Below, piece by piece: positions 35,457 to 45,011 of a DNA stretch of 64,000 nucleotides; within the stretch, counting starts at the first letter, position 1, and every line of letters starts with the position of its first letter. Under the pieces are notes generated by a model. That model made no database searches, was not told where the DNA came from, and saw only the letters and a list, made by a program, of their open reading frames with translations. The stretch covers positions 19,210 to 83,209 of the forward strand of contig JBIKWM010000013.1 in assembly GCA_044356305.1 (NCBI GenBank). Reading direction: 5' to 3'. The stretch is from JBIKWM01 sp044356305. Lineage in GTDB: Bacteria > Bacteroidota > Bacteroidia > UBA10329. A program made the translations under genes and the position numbers.

Positions 35457-36460
35457 TCTTTCCATGTGGGGATGATATAACGCAATGTGCCACCCACTTG
35501 CGCGAGTCCGTTGGCCTGGTGCGATTGTTTCAAGTAGTACATGGCTGCATTGGCACTGATGCGCAGCCCACCGAGGAACTGAGCACCGAGGTCGAGCCGT
35601 AGGCGGTCCAGGTAAGGGCTGCCCAACCCTATGTACACAAGGTCTTTCACCGTACATGCAATTCCAGGGTTCACCTGCACAGGCATTATCATATCATCGG
35701 GCCGGTACATGAGACTGAGATATGGGGTGATGGTGAAAATGGGCCGCGCCCGGATGTGGTATGCCACATGGAACGAATGGGTCGGTACGGTTTTCGTGAC
35801 GCTGAAAGATGGCGTATAGTCATTCTGACCCATTCGGAATGAATAGCTGAAAATCACGCGTCTGTAGGTGTATATAAACCCGGCCATGATGGCCATTGAG
35901 GAGTTCTTCCAGTTCTCGCTTCGGTAAGTTCCGCCCTCTTGGGTCGGATAAATGAAACCGTACCGTGGGTCGGCCATATCGCCATAGACCCGCGTGCGCA
36001 TGTCAGTGTTCATCATTCTGTATTCAAATCCCAATCCGAGAATGAAATGATGATCCCCGGTCCTGAGTCTGAACGAGTGCGACCATAATATCCGATGGAA
36101 ATCAGACTTCCACCACCGACCCCCCGCATAGCCCACGTTCACTCCCACGTTTCTCCGCCTGCCTGCAAACGAGAAGTCAACGGTGGCGGCCTGCTCCCAG
36201 AAGGCCGGTCCCGATTGTTCAGTTATCGGGGCCAGTTGTGCGGTATTGCTTATCTGTGCCCCGTATTGCACCACCAGTTGGCGGTCAAAACCGGCATAGG
36301 CCGGATTGACAAGTGCAGAGAGCTGCACCCCGTTGTATATCTTCTTCTCCTGCGAATAGTGCGGGTCGGCCCATTCGGGATAGGTGCGCACGCTGTCAAC
36401 CTGTGCCACGGCCACCTTGGCCATGAACAGGAGAACCACCGACCTGCCCACCCTGCGCAT
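35453..36460 (-). CDS. PorP/SprF-family type IX secretion outer-membrane protein
   Basis: A 335-residue beta-barrel-type protein with a signal peptide (MRRVGRSVVLLFMAKVAVAQ). The PorP/SprF signature is seen in YNGVQLSALVNPAYAGFDRQ near residue 50 (N..xNPAYAG) and in repeated amphipathic strands ending in aromatic residues. SprF of Flavobacterium johnsoniae is required for export of the type B cargo SprB, so this protein probably handles the lipoprotein encoded immediately downstream. ATG at 36460 is the start of the signal peptide and is preceded by a TACCTTGG box (one mismatch) 5 nt upstream; the frame open to 36589 is not credible. Confidence 0.88.
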   Translation of the reverse strand: MRRVGRSVVLLFMAKVAVAQVDSVRTYPEWADPHYSQEKKIYNGVQLSALVNPAYAGFDRQLVVQYGAQISNTAQLAPITEQSGPAFWEQAATVDFSFAGRRRNVGVNVGYAGGRWWKSDFHRILWSHSFRLRTGDHHFILGLGFEYRMMNTDMRTRVYGDMADPRYGFIYPTQEGGTYRSENWKNSSMAIMAGFIYTYRRVIFSYSFRMGQNDYTPSFSVTKTVPTHSFHVAYHIRARPIFTITPYLSLMYRPDDMIMPVQVNPGIACTVKDLVYIGLGSPYLDRLRLDLGAQFLGGLRISANAAMYYLKQSHQANGLAQVGGTLRYIIPTWKE

Positions 36461-37138
36461 GGTGCCAAGGTAGTGGATAGGGTGGATATTCCCCCTGCCA
36501 TTAGGGGAGTAGTGGGTCTGTGGTCGGGACAGGTCGCTGAGTGCAGGGCCGACACCCCGATGGGACGTTCGGGCCCGTTCAACATTCATTCAACACGCCT
36601 ACTTCATCGCTTTTGGGGCGCTGCCATCGGTGCAACGGCCTCCATGGGTTCACAGGGAGGCCATGTTACAGGCTACAATGCCCCCCCGCCAGCGCCTGGC
36701 TGGCCAGTGAACTGGCGCGTACGGTCTTTCCCTCCTCTCATCTTGTGCGGGGCAGGCTGTGCCAATTATTCGGTAGGCTCCAGCCTACCCGGTAGCCTGT
36801 CTTTCGAGGCCCCTGCCCAAATGTCCCTCGGCCCCTCAAGTGTTACTCAGGCCCACTTGGGCGGTCTTGAAGCGGAGCGGTCTGTGACCGCGGGCTGTAT
36901 CGGTTCTACTACATCCCCTCGCTCCCCGCCCGATAGGGGAGGGGTGGTGCGAATATTGGCCCCCCATTCTTCATTCTTAATTCCCCATTGCCTTTTCCTA
37001 ATTCCTAATTGATAATTGCCAATTGGCGCAGCCCCCCCTAGCCGCACAGATCGGCCCATGGGCTGTTGAATAACGTTGATAAATGAGGCCTAAGGCCCTG
37101 AGCCATCGACCTAAATTCGTGCCCACTTAAAAAGTGCC
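36461..37138. other. 678-bp non-coding intergenic region with short hairpins and a stutter repeat
   Basis: No convincing gene is present. Short hairpins: GGCCTCC/GGAGGCC (36637-36662), GGTAGGCT-CC-AGCCTACC (36772-36789) and CTCCCC/GGGGAG around 36932-36956. At 36965-37018 there is a G-poor stutter. The left end holds the porP promoter. The right end holds TAAATTCG, about 12 nt before gcvP. No glycine riboswitch was recognised. Confidence 0.5.
36965..36989 (+). repeat. 25-bp G-poor interspersed word, copy 1
   Basis: Begins CATTCTTCATTCTTAATTCC and matches 60152-60176 at 22 of 25 positions. It lies about 150 nt before gcvP, in sense orientation. Confidence 0.7.
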
Positions 37139-40006
37139 ATGTACCAAGACCGTTTTGTGAACCGCCACATCGGGCCGCGTGAGGCCGAAGTGACCGAGAT
37201 GTTGCGCACCATCGGGGCTTCGAGCATCGATGAGCTGATCAGTCAGACCGTGCCGGCCAGCATCAGGCTGCAGCGGCCCATGCAGCTGGCCCCTGCCATG
37301 ACCGAGGCCGAGTATGCCCGCCACATTGCCGATCTGGCATCAAAGAACCGTGTTTTCAAGACCTACATCGGCCTTGGGTACCATGGCACGGTGATTCCGG
37401 CCGTGATACGCAGGAACATATTGGAGAATCCGGGCTGGTACACGGCCTATACGCCCTATCAGGCCGAGATAGCGCAGGGCCGTTTGGAGGCGCTGCTCAA
37501 CTACCAGACCATGGTGAGCGACCTGACCGGGCTGCCCATAGCCAATGCCTCGCTGCTGGACGAGGGCACCGCTGCGGCCGAGGCCATGGCCATGCTGCAT
37601 GCCGCCCGCGACCGCGAGGCCGTGAAACGCGGGGCCGACAAGTTCCTTGTGAGCAACGACTGCTATCCGCAGACCATCGATGTGCTCATGACCCGTGCCC
37701 GTCCGCTGGGCATCGAGATTATAACGGGCAATGCCGATGAGGCCCACCTTACCGATGATTTCTTCGGTATGCTGCTGCAATACCCCAACGCGCATGGCGA
37801 GGTGAAGGACCTGCGGGCGCTGGTGGACCGTGCGCATGGCATGAGCATACGGGTGGCCGTGGCGGCCGACCTTCTGAGCCTTGTGGTGCTTGAGGGCCCT
37901 GGCAGCTGGGGGGCCGATGTGGTGGTGGGCAATTCGCAGCGTTTGGGGGTGCCGATGGGCTATGGCGGCCCACATGCGGCCTTCTTCGCCACACGCGATG
38001 AGTTCAAGCGCCTCATTCCCGGCCGCATCATAGGTGTGAGTGTTGACCGCCTGGGCGACCCTGCGCTGCGCATGGCCCTCCAGACCCGCGAGCAGCACAT
38101 ACGCAGAGACAAGGCCACGAGTAACATCTGCACCGCACAGGCCCTGTTGGCCATCATGGCCAGCATGTATGCCGTGTATCACGGGCCCCGTGGTCTGCGC
38201 GGCATAGCCCAGCGCGTGCACCGCAAGGCGGTGATGCTGGCTGACCGTATAACTCGATCGGGCCACCGGGTGCTGCACACGCACTACTTCGACACCCTGC
38301 ACGTAGAGGTGAATGGCCTCACAGTGACCGAGCTGCGCGAAATGGCCGAGGCGGCCTCTATCAACCTGAGGTATGTGGACAATCGGTCGGTGGCCATCAA
38401 TCTGGATGAGGCCACTACCATTGACGACCTCAATGCCCTGGTCGGCCTATTTGCAGGTGCCAAGGCGGCCGCACCCATTGCCCGCGAGGAGGTGGAGCGC
38501 GGGGCCGATGTGCTGCCCGCGGCCTTGGCTCGGGTGACCCCGGTGCTCACCCACCCGGTGTTCAACACCCACCACTCGGAGACCGAGATGATGCGCTACA
38601 TCAAGCGCCTCGAGAACCGCGACCTGAGCCTGGTGCACAGCATGATATCACTGGGGTCATGCACCATGAAACTGAATGCCGCCAGCGAGCTGTACCCCAT
38701 CACCATGCCCGGGTTCAGCGACATGCACCCCTTTGCCCCGGTGCAACAGGCCTCGGGCTATCAGACAGTGTTCAACGAACTGGAACGCGCCCTGTGCGAG
38801 GTGACCGGTTTTGCGGCCGTGTCGCTGCAGCCCAACAGCGGTGCGCAGGGCGAGTATGCCGGCCTTATGGTGATAGATGCATGGCACCGCAGCCGTGGCG
38901 ATGCGCACCGCAATGTGGCACTCATACCCAGTTCGGCCCATGGCACCAATCCGGCCAGCGCAGTGATGGCGGGCATGCGGGTGGTGGTGGTAGAGTGCGA
39001 TGAGATGGGCAACATCAATGTGAACGACCTGCGCAAAAAGGCCGAGGAGCACAGTGCCCAGCTATCCTGCCTCATGGTCACCTATCCTTCGACCCACGGG
39101 GTATTTGAGGAATCGATCCCAGAGATCACGCGCATCATCCACGCCCATGGGGGTCAGGTATATATGGATGGGGCCAATATGAATGCCCAGGTGGGCCTCA
39201 CCAACCCGGCCACGATCGGTGCCGATGTGTGCCACCTCAATCTGCACAAGACATTCGCCATACCCCACGGAGGCGGAGGCCCCGGCATGGGTCCCATCTG
39301 CGTGGCCCAGCACCTGGCCCCTTTCCTGCCGGGCCATGCCGTGGTGCGCACGGGCGGAGCTCAGGCCATCAGCGCGGTGAGTGCCGCCCCTTGGGGCAGT
39401 GCGCTCATCCTGCTCATCAGCTACGGCTATATCAAGATGCTCGGGGCCGATGGATTGAGGTCGAGCACCGAGCATGCCATCCTTAACGCCAATTACCTCA
39501 AGGAGCGCCTCAGCGCCTATTACCCTATCCTATATACAGGCACCAACGGACGGGTGGCCCACGAGATGATCCTCGATTGCCGCGAGTTCAAGAAAGTGGC
39601 CAATGTGGAGGTGAGCGATATAGCCAAGCGCCTGATGGACTACGGTTTCCATGCCCCTACCGTTAGTTTTCCCGTGGCGGGTACCATCATGGTGGAACCG
39701 ACCGAGAGCGAACCGAAGAGCGAGCTCGACCGCTTTGCCGAGGCCATGATAGCCATCAGGGCCGAGATGGATGAGCTGAGCAACGGCACGGCCGATGCCA
39801 CTGACAACGTGCTGCACAATGCCCCGCACACCGCGGCCGAGGTAACCTCTGATGCATGGAACCACGCCTACGGGCGCGAAAAGGCGGCCTATCCGCTCAG
39901 GTGGGTGCGCCAGTCGAAGTTCTGGCCCTCGGTGGCCCGTGTGGACAATGCGGCCGGTGACCGTCAACTTATTTGCACATGCCCTTCTGTCGAAGCGTAT
40001 GTCTGA
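37139..40006 (+). CDS. gcvP: Glycine dehydrogenase (decarboxylating), P-protein
   Basis: A 955-residue single-chain P-protein of the glycine cleavage system, containing both halves (alpha about 1-440, beta about 470-955). The PLP lysine is in LNLHKTFAIPHGGGGPGMGP (about residue 703). Other family blocks: FVNRHIGP at the N-terminus, YTPYQAEIAQGRLEALLNYQ, and SMISLGSCTMKLNA. It decarboxylates glycine and passes the aminomethyl group to lipoyl-GcvH. gcvH and gcvT are not in the window. Start ATG at 37139 fits the family N-terminus exactly. Confidence 0.98.
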   Translation: MYQDRFVNRHIGPREAEVTEMLRTIGASSIDELISQTVPASIRLQRPMQLAPAMTEAEYARHIADLASKNRVFKTYIGLGYHGTVIPAVIRRNILENPGWYTAYTPYQAEIAQGRLEALLNYQTMVSDLTGLPIANASLLDEGTAAAEAMAMLHAARDREAVKRGADKFLVSNDCYPQTIDVLMTRARPLGIEIITGNADEAHLTDDFFGMLLQYPNAHGEVKDLRALVDRAHGMSIRVAVAADLLSLVVLEGPGSWGADVVVGNSQRLGVPMGYGGPHAAFFATRDEFKRLIPGRIIGVSVDRLGDPALRMALQTREQHIRRDKATSNICTAQALLAIMASMYAVYHGPRGLRGIAQRVHRKAVMLADRITRSGHRVLHTHYFDTLHVEVNGLTVTELREMAEAASINLRYVDNRSVAINLDEATTIDDLNALVGLFAGAKAAAPIAREEVERGADVLPAALARVTPVLTHPVFNTHHSETEMMRYIKRLENRDLSLVHSMISLGSCTMKLNAASELYPITMPGFSDMHPFAPVQQASGYQTVFNELERALCEVTGFAAVSLQPNSGAQGEYAGLMVIDAWHRSRGDAHRNVALIPSSAHGTNPASAVMAGMRVVVVECDEMGNINVNDLRKKAEEHSAQLSCLMVTYPSTHGVFEESIPEITRIIHAHGGQVYMDGANMNAQVGLTNPATIGADVCHLNLHKTFAIPHGGGGPGMGPICVAQHLAPFLPGHAVVRTGGAQAISAVSAAPWGSALILLISYGYIKMLGADGLRSSTEHAILNANYLKERLSAYYPILYTGTNGRVAHEMILDCREFKKVANVEVSDIAKRLMDYGFHAPTVSFPVAGTIMVEPTESEPKSELDRFAEAMIAIRAEMDELSNGTADATDNVLHNAPHTAAEVTSDAWNHAYGREKAAYPLRWVRQSKFWPSVARVDNAAGDRQLICTCPSVEAYV

Positions 40007-40014
40007 CAAGTTGT

Positions 40015-40022
40015 TACATTTG
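40015..40022 (+). promoter_or_regulatory. -7 element of the first T9SS cargo gene
   Basis: TACATTTG, a perfect match, 38 nt before the ATG at 40061 and 8 nt after the gcvP stop. Confidence 0.68.
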
Positions 40023-40060
40023 GCCCCTCATTCAATACCAAATACCTTAAAACCTTCCAG

Positions 40061-41041
40061 ATGAAGAAGATTTACCTGCTTTCCGCCTTCGCTCTTGCCT
40101 TTGGTTCGGTGTCTGCCCAGCGCAGCTTCCATGTGGTTCAAGAGGGTCTTCGTTTGCCCGCCATGCCTATTGTTGGTGAGCGCACTCCGACTGATACACT
40201 CCTTCCTGGTGCTTTGGCCAGCGGCACTCTGGCATTGTACGGTGCTCAAGGTGGTGGTTACCTTGTTGGTTCCAATAGCTATGGTGACCTCGCCAAGGCT
40301 CAAGAGTTCATCTTGACCGGTGGTCCGGTATATGTAGAGGAGCTTGCCTTCTTGTTCGGTGCCAAGTATGTGTCTGGCGCAGCCAACAGCCATATCATGC
40401 CTACCGTTTGGAACAAGGACGGCAGCACAGGCTACACCACAGCCGGTGATGGCAATCAGCCTTGCCCAGGCACAGTGAATCAATCGGCCATGGTCATGAT
40501 GACCGATGTGGACACTGCCAATATCCAGTTTGTGGCTTTGGATAACGATGCCTACGTGTCTGGCGACTTTATTGCTGGTTTCGACATGAGCATGATGAGC
40601 TCAGCCGATACGATCGGTCTGGTGTCGTCAACTGATGGTGATGGTGCTACCGCTGAACTTAGCTGGGAAAAGTGGAGCGATGGAAAATGGTACACCCTTC
40701 TTAAGGCATGGCCGGTTGATTTTGATATCGCTGTTTGGGCCCTCGTCCGCTCGAGCGATGTTGGCATTGATGGCAACACCTTCCTCAATGGTATGAAGAT
40801 GACCATTGCCAACAACCCAGTAGTTGAGAATGCAACCATCCTGTTCGAGCTGGAGAAGGCAGCTGATGTAAGCCTTGAAGTAATCGGCATGAACGGCCAA
40901 AAGGTATTCTCGGCCGACAAGGGCGAGATGGCAGCCGGTCGTCATCAGATGGATGTGAACGGTCTGGCCAACGGCACATACCTGGTGAACCTGAGTGCCA
41001 ATGGTCGCAACCTGACCAAGAAGCTTAATGTTGTGAAGTGA
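40061..41041 (+). CDS. T9SS cargo protein (type A sorting), YGD-type paralogue 1
   Basis: A 326-residue secreted protein: signal peptide (LSAFALAFGSVSAQ), a middle domain with GGGYLVGSNSYGDLAKAQEFIL and VEELAFLFGAKYVSG, and a C-terminal T9SS type A sorting domain (SLEVIGMNGQKVF ... LANGTYLVNLSANG). The GGY-G-N-YGD-KA and LLFGAK blocks recur in the gene at 47030, so the two are paralogues at either end of a five-gene cargo cluster. Function unknown. Own promoter and own strong terminator. Confidence 0.85.
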   Translation: MKKIYLLSAFALAFGSVSAQRSFHVVQEGLRLPAMPIVGERTPTDTLLPGALASGTLALYGAQGGGYLVGSNSYGDLAKAQEFILTGGPVYVEELAFLFGAKYVSGAANSHIMPTVWNKDGSTGYTTAGDGNQPCPGTVNQSAMVMMTDVDTANIQFVALDNDAYVSGDFIAGFDMSMMSSADTIGLVSSTDGDGATAELSWEKWSDGKWYTLLKAWPVDFDIAVWALVRSSDVGIDGNTFLNGMKMTIANNPVVENATILFELEKAADVSLEVIGMNGQKVFSADKGEMAAGRHQMDVNGLANGTYLVNLSANGRNLTKKLNVVK

Positions 41042-41060
41042 TTCGCAACTGATTTCATAG

Positions 41061-41094
41061 AAAGGCCCGGGCGGAGACGTTCGGGCCTTTTTTG
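41061..41094 (+). terminator. Intrinsic terminator
   Basis: AAAGGCCCG (41061-41069) pairs with CGGGCCTTT (41082-41090), followed by a T-run. Starts 20 nt after the stop at 41041. Confidence 0.9.
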
Positions 41095-41156
41095 TTAAAA
41101 CATCTGAACTCAAGGAACCAATCATTCAGCAGGCATGGCGTATCATTAGTTTTGAC

Positions 41157-41164
41157 CGACTCAA
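41157..41164 (+). promoter_or_regulatory. -7 element of the second T9SS cargo gene
   Basis: TAGTTTTG, a perfect match, 14 nt before the ATG at 41179. Confidence 0.7.
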
Positions 41165-41178
41165 CAAATCATCGAAAA

Positions 41179-42930
41179 ATGAGAAAAAACCTACTCTTCG
41201 TTTCAATGCTGAGCCTGTCTGCCTTTGGGGCAATGGCTCAGAACGTGCGTGTTGCAAACAATGCTAAGCAGTGCGTGCCTGGCCGTGAGATTCAGTCTGA
41301 CAACCGCGGTGGCGGTGGTCTGAGCTGCCCTATCACGGAAGGATTTGATTCAGGATTCCCTGCCACTTGGACCAATGTTGAGGTGAATGCATCCGAAAAC
41401 TGGGTCTATATGGGCACAGGTGGTAACCCTGACGGTCACATGGACATTCAGTACGATGCCAGCCTTGCCCTGCAGGACGAGTCGCTGATCACCCCTGATA
41501 TCGACCTCTCTGCCATCCCGAACGTAGCCCTGTATTTCGACTGGTTCATGAGCTACTACTGGGGAGTTGACCCGAACGATAACTACGACCTGATCGTGTC
41601 AATCTCTACCGATGGCGGTACCAACTGGACAGAGTTGTGGACAGAGGCCAGCGAAGGTGAGTTTGACAATTACACCTTCTATACTGATATTGTGCCTCTT
41701 ACAGCGTATGCCAGCTCCACGGCTGCACGGTTCAAGTTCACATACAATGGTTCGGACGGTGCTCAGGCCAAATTTGACAACATCAAGTTGTGCACCATGC
41801 CGTTCAATGATCTGATGGCGGTAACAGCCTATGCAGGCGATGTGGTGAATGACTACGTGTACAATCAGGTGCCTTTGGAACAAGCTGTTGAGCTTGTGGC
41901 CGGTGTTGTTGTGTCGAACATGGGTTCAGCCACTCAGACCAACCTCGATGCCGATTGGGAAGTGGTATTCAACGGATCCTCTGTTGCTTCGGGCAACGTG
42001 GCCGGACCGGCCTCGTTGGCCGCTGGCGCAACCGATACCATTTGGGTGAGCACCGGATTCACGCCTACCGCCACTGGCGATGTGGTTGTGAACATGACTG
42101 TCGGCTCGGCTGAGAATGAGGAGGTGCCAGCGGACAATAGTGCATCGAGCGGCTTGACTGTTACTGAATTTGTCTGGGGCCATGACAATGAGACCGAAGA
42201 CTATTTCGAGCTAGGTTATACCGCTGCTGAAGAACCAACAGGATTTGAGATGGGAGCCCGTTACTTCTGCCAAGTGGATGGAAGCAGCATCTATGCCTTA
42301 CAGTTCGCTCTGGGTGCCAGCACCACTTCAAGTGCCGTGACCGTAAAAGTGTACGAGGGCGACCCGGCCAATGGTAGCGTTAGCGAGACACTCTATGACA
42401 TTCAGAACGGTGACCTCTCTTCCACAGCTCTCAACATCATCACTGTGGTGCTCGACCAGCCTGTGGATATGGTGGCCGGCAACGTGTACACCGCCACGGT
42501 AGCCATTGAAGGTGGCGATGGTGGCACTATCATGGGTACAGGCGCTGATGATGGCGATGGCGGTCAGGCGCTTTATCTGGGCAGCGATCAGAACTGGTAC
42601 AACTGGATCGGCCTCACGACCAGCATGCGCCTCAACCTCAACCCAGACATCAGCAGCGTTGGCGACATGAGTTCGTTCGTTGGGTTCCACACTTTCCCTA
42701 ATCCGGCAAACGATGAACTGAATGTTAACGTGACTACCCGTGCCGATGAGAAGGTGAGCGTAAGACTCATGTCAATGGCCGGTGCAGTTGTGGCCGAAGG
42801 TTCAGTTAACACCCAGGCAGGGACTTCCGGCCGTTTGAAGTTGAACGTTGCTGACGTGGCCGCTGGTCTGTACCTCGTTCAGGTGAGCACAGCCACTGGC
42901 ACCATCACCCAGAAGGTGGCAGTGAACTGA
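41179..42930 (+). CDS. T9SS cargo protein with choice-of-anchor J domain (1 of 3)
   Basis: A 583-residue protein: signal peptide (LSLSAFGAMAQ), a choice-of-anchor J/MAM-like domain (about 50-215; EGFDSGFPATWTNVEVN, VSISTDGGTNWTELW, ARFKFTYNGSDGAQAKFDNIKL), an Ig-like region (NDLMAVTAYAGD..., VSNMGSATQTNLD), a third beta-rich domain, and a type A sorting domain (HTFPNPANDELNVNVT ... VAAGLYLVQVSTATG). The two following genes have the same architecture. Extracellular; substrate unknown. Confidence 0.85.
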   Translation: MRKNLLFVSMLSLSAFGAMAQNVRVANNAKQCVPGREIQSDNRGGGGLSCPITEGFDSGFPATWTNVEVNASENWVYMGTGGNPDGHMDIQYDASLALQDESLITPDIDLSAIPNVALYFDWFMSYYWGVDPNDNYDLIVSISTDGGTNWTELWTEASEGEFDNYTFYTDIVPLTAYASSTAARFKFTYNGSDGAQAKFDNIKLCTMPFNDLMAVTAYAGDVVNDYVYNQVPLEQAVELVAGVVVSNMGSATQTNLDADWEVVFNGSSVASGNVAGPASLAAGATDTIWVSTGFTPTATGDVVVNMTVGSAENEEVPADNSASSGLTVTEFVWGHDNETEDYFELGYTAAEEPTGFEMGARYFCQVDGSSIYALQFALGASTTSSAVTVKVYEGDPANGSVSETLYDIQNGDLSSTALNIITVVLDQPVDMVAGNVYTATVAIEGGDGGTIMGTGADDGDGGQALYLGSDQNWYNWIGLTTSMRLNLNPDISSVGDMSSFVGFHTFPNPANDELNVNVTTRADEKVSVRLMSMAGAVVAEGSVNTQAGTSGRLKLNVADVAAGLYLVQVSTATGTITQKVAVN

Positions 42931-42950
42931 TTTTATCTTCTAAGTGAGAG

Positions 42951-42982
42951 AGGCTGGCCCGTAAGGCCGGCCTTTTTTTTTT
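42951..42982 (+). terminator. Intrinsic terminator
   Basis: AGGCTGGCC (42951-42959) and GGCCGGCCT (42965-42973) with one G-U pair and a long T-run to 42982. Confidence 0.9.
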
Positions 42983-43079
42983 AACTTGATTAGACTTCGC
43001 ATACATGACGTTGAGATTGGCCCAGTTGTGTTTACTTCGCGTCCCGTTTCTCTTCCAAACCTTAACAAACCTTAACATC

Positions 43080-44918
43080 ATGAAGAAGTTCTACCTGTGT
43101 GCCTTTTTGGCCTTGGGAGCATTGACCGGCAATGCGCAGAATGCCCGCCTCAGCATGCTCCAAGAAGTGAAGCCGGCCTACGACATGCCTGAGCGCATGC
43201 GCGTTGACCGATTTAACGACTACACAAACCGCGTAACCATCTGGTCAAGCGATTTCACCAACACCAGCGATTGGACGGTGGGCAATTCGAGCACACCGGC
43301 CTACGATTGGGAATTCGTCACAGGCCTTTCATCCGGTCTGGTGGGTCAGAATTTCGCCCCGGCACTCAATTCATCCTCTGGCGGTCAGTTCGCGCTGATT
43401 GATTCAGATACTCAGGGAAGCAGTGCCCTGCAGAACGCATGGTTGCAGACTGCCAACCCCATGGACATGAGCAGCTATCCGAATGTGATCATCACGTGGC
43501 AGCAGTATTTCCGTCACTTTCAAGATCCCCATTATGTGGAAGTATCTACTGATGGCGGGACCAACTGGACCTCATTTCTTGTGAATGACATTGAGAACAG
43601 CATCACCAGTGCCAACCCTGACAGCTATGCCCTTAACATCAGCTCTGCTGCCGGTGGTCAGGCTAACGTCCTGATCCGTTTCCGCTATGAAGGCAACTAC
43701 GGTTGGTTCTGGGCCATTGACGATGTGGCAGTGCTTGAGCAGCCCGCCAACGATCTGGTCAATGTCGGTTCTTACATGAGCACAGCCACTACATTGGGCC
43801 TTGAATATGGCCGTATCGGTGCGAGCCAATTGGGTAACGATGCCTTGATAGGTTCATCAGTGTTCAACTTTGGATACACCGCTCAAACTGGGGTTGAGGT
43901 GGCGATTAATGTGAATGATGAGTCCGGTTCATCAGTCTATTCAAACACCCTGAGTGGTGGCACCATAGCCCCGAATGATACCCTTGATGTGGAAGAGACC
44001 ATTGCGGCATCAACTTTTGCCGGTCTGGGCCTTTACGAGGCAACGTATGAAGTGAGCTCCAACGAGGAAACTTCGGGTGCTGCGACTTTTGCTGATAACA
44101 TGTATATGCGCAACTTCGAGGTGAGTGTGGACCATTACTCTCTCGATGGCATCGGCAATCATCCTGCCGGTTATGAGAACCTGACCTCCTTGGGAACAAG
44201 CAGTTTCACTGGCGAAAGTGACGGAATCATGTTCTTCACCATGTACACCATCAACGAAGAGACTACCATATCAGGTATCGAACTCATGGTGACTCAATCA
44301 TCAGTTGCAGGCGGTTCGCTCATCGTTTCATTACATGATACGGCAAATGTCTTGGCCGATGATATAGCCTCTCCGATATTTACGAGTGAAATCTACGATC
44401 TCACTGCTATTCCGACTGATGGAATCGTTTTTGTTCAATTCGCCACTCCTGTCACATTGCCAGTTGGCGCGTATTACGCAGGTGTTGAACTTTTCAGCAA
44501 TGCCAATGCCAACGACATCCGCATCGTAGACGATTTGACAGTCCCCCAGCCATGGTATGGCAGCATGATCTATATCCCGAGCGATCAGACTGTTTACAGC
44601 AATGGTGAGGCACTCGCTATCCGTTTGGTAGGTGATTTCACAACCGGTATCAATGACCGTGAGCTGAGCAACCTCTTCAGCCTAAGTCCGAATCCTTTCA
44701 GCACCGAAGTGATGCTCAACTTCAGCAGTGCAGTTAAAGGGAGTGCAAGCGTCAACGTGTATGGAATGGACGGCCGTGTCGCTCTGAGCCGCACGTTCAG
44801 CACCGTTGGCAGCCGCGAGTCGCTTGACCTGAGCAATCTGACTGATGGACTGTACAGCATCAATGTTCAGACCAGCGAAGGCTTCAGCACCGTGAAGGTG
44901 ATTAAGGCCGGAAACTGA
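43080..44918 (+). CDS. T9SS cargo protein with choice-of-anchor J domain (2 of 3)
   Basis: A 612-residue secreted protein with the same layout as its neighbours: signal peptide (FLALGALTGNAQ), choice-of-anchor J domain (IWSSDFTNTSDWTV ... VEVSTDGGTNWTSF ... WAIDDVAVLEQPAND), an Ig-like region (LEYGRIGASQLGNDALIGSSVFNFG), a domain containing YYAGVELFSNA and VPQPWYGSMIYIPSDQTVYSNG, and a type A sorting domain (FSLSPNPFSTEVMLNFS ... LTDGLYSINVQTSEG). The YYAGVELFSNA to DQTVY segment is nearly repeated in the gene at 45012, indicating recent tandem duplication. No good -7 box was seen upstream. Confidence 0.85.
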   Translation: MKKFYLCAFLALGALTGNAQNARLSMLQEVKPAYDMPERMRVDRFNDYTNRVTIWSSDFTNTSDWTVGNSSTPAYDWEFVTGLSSGLVGQNFAPALNSSSGGQFALIDSDTQGSSALQNAWLQTANPMDMSSYPNVIITWQQYFRHFQDPHYVEVSTDGGTNWTSFLVNDIENSITSANPDSYALNISSAAGGQANVLIRFRYEGNYGWFWAIDDVAVLEQPANDLVNVGSYMSTATTLGLEYGRIGASQLGNDALIGSSVFNFGYTAQTGVEVAINVNDESGSSVYSNTLSGGTIAPNDTLDVEETIAASTFAGLGLYEATYEVSSNEETSGAATFADNMYMRNFEVSVDHYSLDGIGNHPAGYENLTSLGTSSFTGESDGIMFFTMYTINEETTISGIELMVTQSSVAGGSLIVSLHDTANVLADDIASPIFTSEIYDLTAIPTDGIVFVQFATPVTLPVGAYYAGVELFSNANANDIRIVDDLTVPQPWYGSMIYIPSDQTVYSNGEALAIRLVGDFTTGINDRELSNLFSLSPNPFSTEVMLNFSSAVKGSASVNVYGMDGRVALSRTFSTVGSRESLDLSNLTDGLYSINVQTSEGFSTVKVIKAGN

Positions 44919-44935
44919 TCTTTTCGACTGCTCGG

Positions 44936-44975
44936 GACGGGCGTGGGGCATTGCTCCTCGCCCGTCTCTTTTTTT
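44936..44975 (+). terminator. Intrinsic terminator
   Basis: GACGGGCG (44936-44943) and CGCCCGTC (44959-44966), then TCTTTTTTT. Confidence 0.88.
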
Positions 44976-45011
44976 GGTACATTCGGCACTTCAAAATCCA
45001 AAACCATTCTG

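Noticed and set aside
36095..37012. 305-residue plus-strand open frame across porP and the gap
   Set aside because: The first half is antisense to the PorP/SprF gene and the second half is low-complexity.
36990..37138. Glycine riboswitch upstream of gcvP
   Set aside because: No recognisable glycine aptamer core or tandem arrangement was found; the region is low-complexity and short of conserved blocks.
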